A stretch of DNA of 64,000 nt from NCBI RefSeq assembly GCF_003201565.1, contig NZ_QJJP01000005.1, forward strand, positions 62,001 through 126,000, in the 5' to 3' direction. Source of the DNA: Nitrosomonas sp. Nm84. Its GTDB lineage: Bacteria > Pseudomonadota > Gammaproteobacteria > Burkholderiales > Nitrosomonadaceae. The notes under the pieces were generated by a model. It had not been told where the DNA came from and did not search any database. It was given only the letters and a program-made list of their open reading frames with translations. Shown here in pieces: positions 61,567 to 64,000 of this stretch. Numbering within the stretch: position 1 is the stretch's first letter; each line of letters starts with the position of its first letter. Both the position numbers and the translations under genes were made by a program.

Positions 61567-61848
61567 TTACGCTGCATGTGATTTTGTTACCGCTTGATCG
61601 CGGGTGTCATTGGACAACATTTCTGCAATTAGTCGATCATCAAAGCGGAAACGGCAAAGCAGCATATTTGAAGCGGCCATTTTAATGAGTTGAGCGGAAG
61701 TTAATTTTTCCAAGATTGCAGCAATATCTTGATTGATACCTAATCGATACATTGCAGACACCTTATCTTCTCGTAACATTTGCTTAGCAAGCAACAAATA
61801 ACTCAAATTGATGTCTTTAATTTCATCTAGAATTTGATCTGATTCCAT
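61567..61848 (-). CDS. flhD: Flagellar master regulator FlhD, 3'-truncated by IS66
   Basis: The 93-residue product (IKDINLSYLLLAKQMLREDK; AMYRLGI; LIKMAASNMLLCRFRFDD) is clearly FlhD, which with FlhC activates flagellar class II genes. Full-length FlhD is about 105-119 residues. Here the last sense codons and the TAA stop are formed by the terminal GTAA of the IS66 right end, so the C-terminal part is missing and flhC, normally next, is absent from the window. A functional FlhDC cannot be made from this copy alone. Confidence 0.9.
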   Translation of the reverse strand: MESDQILDEIKDINLSYLLLAKQMLREDKVSAMYRLGINQDIAAILEKLTSAQLIKMAASNMLLCRFRFDDRLIAEMLSNDTRDQAVTKSHAA

Positions 61849-62228
61849 TTTAATACTCCTTTAGATTAAAAAATCTTTACATCAAAAACACATAAATCGT
61901 ATGTGTAGATTTTCAACCATCGTGAGGTCTAAGTAAATGGAAGTTAGGCCTAAATGAGGTTAGGTAATATTCTCATCACAATGTAAGAATATTGCCTACA
62001 AATACAAAAGCTAGATTTCTAAAATCTAGCTTTATAAGATGAATCTCCTCGAATGCGGAGGCTTCTTAAATTTCTGAGTTGTCAGAATCGGCAATACTAT
62101 CATGCATAAGGAGGCGACCTATTCGTAGAATATCAACAGGAAAAGGCCTTAAACTAATGCAATGAAGAACTCGTCCATACTTCAAGACAGCCAATCGTTA
62201 TCAAAATGTAACCAATCAGATCACTATC
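61849..62228. other. Intergenic region between flhD and ybaB with hairpins
   Basis: Upstream of flhD: promoter and long leader expected. AAAGCTAGATTT / AAATCTAGCTTT (62007-62033) is a perfect 12-bp stem, and CTCCTCGAATGCGGAG lies just after; both could end the leftward dnaX-ybaB transcript. recR, which commonly follows ybaB, is not here. Confidence 0.5.
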
Positions 62229-62552
62229 TTAGAAAGGCAGTTTAAAGCCAGGCGGCAAGCCTAGTCCACTGGTAAGTTCCGCCATTTTTTCTTGGGAGGT
62301 GGATTCTACACGGCGTACAGCATCATTGAAAGCCGCTGCTACTAGGTCTTCGAGCATTTCTTTGTCGTCGCCCATAAGACTGTTATCAATACTGACTCTT
62401 TTAACATCATGGCGACACGTCATGATAACTTTAACCATGCCGGCTCCTGACTGACCTTCCACCTCGATGGTGGCGAGTTTTTCCTGCATTTGTCGCATAT
62501 TTTCCTGCACCATCTGTGCTTGTTTCATCATATTTCCCAGATTACCTTTCAT
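62229..62552 (-). CDS. ybaB: YbaB/EbfC-family nucleoid-associated protein
   Basis: A 107-residue protein ([63 protein letters not shown]). YbaB proteins form DNA-binding dimers. It follows dnaX by 13 bases, the standard bacterial arrangement, and marks chromosomal DNA. Confidence 0.96.
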   Translation of the reverse strand: MKGNLGNMMKQAQMVQENMRQMQEKLATIEVEGQSGAGMVKVIMTCRHDVKRVSIDNSLMGDDKEMLEDLVAAAFNDAVRRVESTSQEKMAELTSGLGLPPGFKLPF

Positions 62553-62565
62553 TCTTAAGTCTCCT

Positions 62566-64000
62566 TTATTTTTGAGTCGGTTTAATTGAAGGAATGATTA
62601 ATTTTGCATCAAACTGTTCGATCAATTCTTGCACAATTGGATCTTTCTCAATGGCTTCAATGGCTTTTTCTTGCTTTACTTGTTCTTCACGTTGTTGCAG
62701 CGCCACCGGCGTCAATCCGGTAATACTGCCTATGGAAAAATTAAGCACGACAGGTTTACCAAAATAAGTATTCAGCGCTGCCTGGATTTTATCTTGATAT
62801 TTCTTATCTAGCAGATGCTTATGCATATCCGGAACGCACAATTCGATGTTTTCTGCCGAAAGCGCTTTGGCTTCACTATGTTGCGCCAACATTTTAGCCA
62901 TTCCTGTCAGTTTTAGTTGCTGAGTCAGTTGTGGCCAGACAAGATCGGATGAATCGACGTTGATACTATGGATGGGATGCTGCAAAGTGTGTTCGGATTT
63001 TACTTGCGGCTTATGAGCGGTTTTCCCGGATGGTCTGTTATCTGTTGCCGGAATCTGCAGCGACTGGTGGTTTACTGTCAGATCATCCGGCATGAACGTT
63101 AACATGCGCATCAGTGTCATGGTGAAACCGGCGTATTCATCCGGCGCCAAACTCAGATCGCTGCGTCCGTGCAATGCGATCTGATAAAACAATTGGATAT
63201 CATCGGGTGCAAATGCTTTTGCCAAGGCGAAAATACGTGCATGTTCTGGAGTACCTTCACTGATTGCTTGCGGAACGGCCTGTGCCAGTGTAATACGATG
63301 CAGTAAGGTTGCCAGATCCTGCAAAGCGGCGTCAAATGAAAGACACTGTGCCTCCATTTCATCTGCCAATGACAATAACTTCAGACCATTCCTCTGCATC
63401 AAAGCTTCCAATAGATCAAACAGATAACTTTGATCGATGATACCCAGCATATCCCGTACACCCGCCTCTTCAATTGTGCCTTCACCGAAGGCGATGGCTT
63501 GATCTAACAGGCTTAAGGCATCACGCATACTGCCTTGGGCAGCACGGGCAATTAATTGCAGCGATAGAACGTCATTGGGGATTTTCTCCTGCGCCAATAT
63601 CTTTTTGAGGTGATCGGCAATTTGTGTTTGCGGGATTTGTTTCAAATTAAATTGCAAACAACGTGACAGAACTGTGATCGGGATTTTCTGTGGATCGGTT
63701 GTAGCCAGCACAAATTTGACATGCGCCGGTGGCTCTTCCAGTGTCTTTAACATGGCGTTGAACGCCGACTTGGAAAGCATATGAACTTCATCGATGATAT
63801 AAATCTTATAATGCCCGCTGGTTGGCGCATACAACGCGTTTTCCAGCAGCTCACGCATGTTATCCACTTGCGTATTTGAAGCGGCATCCAATTCAATGAG
63901 ATCAATAAAACTTCCGGTATCAATTTGCTGGCATGCCGGACATACACCGCAAGGCGTTGCAGTTACCCCCGTTTCACAATTGAGCGATTTGGCTAGAATA
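62566..64000 (-). CDS. dnaX: DNA polymerase III gamma/tau subunit DnaX, N-terminus beyond the edge
   Basis: The frame is open to the right edge. It contains the zinc-binding cysteines ([16 protein letters not shown]), [22 protein letters not shown] (Walker B), [12 protein letters not shown] (sensor 1), and the C-terminal extension typical of tau. About 478 residues are visible; the Walker A part lies outside. It loads the sliding clamp as part of the polymerase III holoenzyme. Any gamma-producing frameshift site is not obvious. Confidence 0.95.
   Translation of the reverse strand, partial: ILAKSLNCETGVTATPCGVCPACQQIDTGSFIDLIELDAASNTQVDNMRELLENALYAPTSGHYKIYIIDEVHMLSKSAFNAMLKTLEEPPAHVKFVLATTDPQKIPITVLSRCLQFNLKQIPQTQIADHLKKILAQEKIPNDVLSLQLIARAAQGSMRDALSLLDQAIAFGEGTIEEAGVRDMLGIIDQSYLFDLLEALMQRNGLKLLSLADEMEAQCLSFDAALQDLATLLHRITLAQAVPQAISEGTPEHARIFALAKAFAPDDIQLFYQIALHGRSDLSLAPDEYAGFTMTLMRMLTFMPDDLTVNHQSLQIPATDNRPSGKTAHKPQVKSEHTLQHPIHSINVDSSDLVWPQLTQQLKLTGMAKMLAQHSEAKALSAENIELCVPDMHKHLLDKKYQDKIQAALNTYFGKPVVLNFSIGSITGLTPVALQQREEQVKQEKAIEAIEKDPIVQELIEQFDAKLIIPSIKPTQK

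Larger units (their letters stand above)
59208..61570 (+). mobile_element. Complete IS66-family insertion sequence
   Basis: Left end GTAAGCGTCCAACGCCACCA (from 59208) and right end (complement GTAAGCGTCCAGCGCCACCA, ending at 61570) are inverted repeats beginning with GTAA as in IS66. The element is 2363 bp and carries tnpA, tnpB and tnpC. The flanking octamers (ATTTGGCC left, GCTGCATG right) differ, so there is no target duplication. Confidence 0.93.

Noticed and set aside
1-64000. tRNA or rRNA genes, including a tRNA attachment site for the element
   Set aside because: I looked for tRNA-like CCA ends and conserved T-loop sequences near the element borders and saw none that I could support; a dedicated tRNA search would be needed to exclude one.

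Overview
The window is a mosaic. The left and centre (about 1-33 kb) are an IncP-like conjugative plasmid backbone. The centre and right (about 33-59 kb) are an accessory region of defence genes and broken insertion sequences. The far right (61.6-64 kb) is chromosomal: flhD (cut), ybaB and dnaX. The FlhD, YbaB and DnaX types and the moderately AT-rich composition suggest a betaproteobacterium, perhaps of the Nitrosomonas group. That is an inference from gene style, not a search. A conjugative plasmid appears to have become joined to a chromosome, with an IS66 element exactly at the junction.

Plasmid backbone. On the minus strand from 10.9 kb down to the left edge lies a complete trbB-C-D-E-F-G-H-I-J-K-L series in the RP4 order (mating-pair apparatus, P-type T4SS). 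It is followed by an OmpA-like lipoprotein and a TrbN-like lytic transglycosylase that runs off the edge. TrbA (regulator) precedes it. A KorB/ParB-like protein, a replication initiator with thirteen downstream iterons and a DnaA box (oriV), a KfrB-like protein and a ParA with a small partner follow. The DNA-processing half lies at 26.5-33.1 kb: traM-traL-traK on the minus strand, an oriT with an IncP-type nic sequence, then traJ-traI-traG-traF on the plus strand. TraE/D/C are missing.

Accessory block A (16-26 kb), between the two plasmid halves: AT-rich repeats and a 38-bp perfect palindrome, a ParDE toxin-antitoxin pair, a serine resolvase, a BrnTA pair, the 5' part of an IS256-type element, a single-chain (type ISP) restriction-modification gene split by a frameshift, and two unrecognised membrane proteins.

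Accessory block B (33-59 kb): a complete type I restriction-modification operon (hsdM-hsdS-hsdR plus a YgjP-like metallopeptidase); an ISKra4-family element with a pRiA4b ORF-3-type passenger; a membrane-anchored P-loop/TPR protein next to a proteasome-like (Ntn-hydrolase-like) protein; a zinc-ribbon plus PIN-like protein; an MNT/HEPN pair; an OLD-family ATPase/TOPRIM nuclease; an intact IS5-family element with a probable programmed frameshift; and remnants of IS5, IS256, a filamentous-phage Zot gene and a Tn3-family transposase. The strongest candidate for an undescribed system is the pair at 44.3-48.2 kb.

Junction (59.2-61.6 kb): an intact IS66-family element (tnpA-tnpB-tnpC, matching terminal repeats) lies between a Tn3 tnpA fragment and a 3'-truncated flhD. 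The flanking octamers do not match and flhC is absent, so this is more likely an IS-mediated rearrangement, or an assembly join at a repeat, than a simple insertion.
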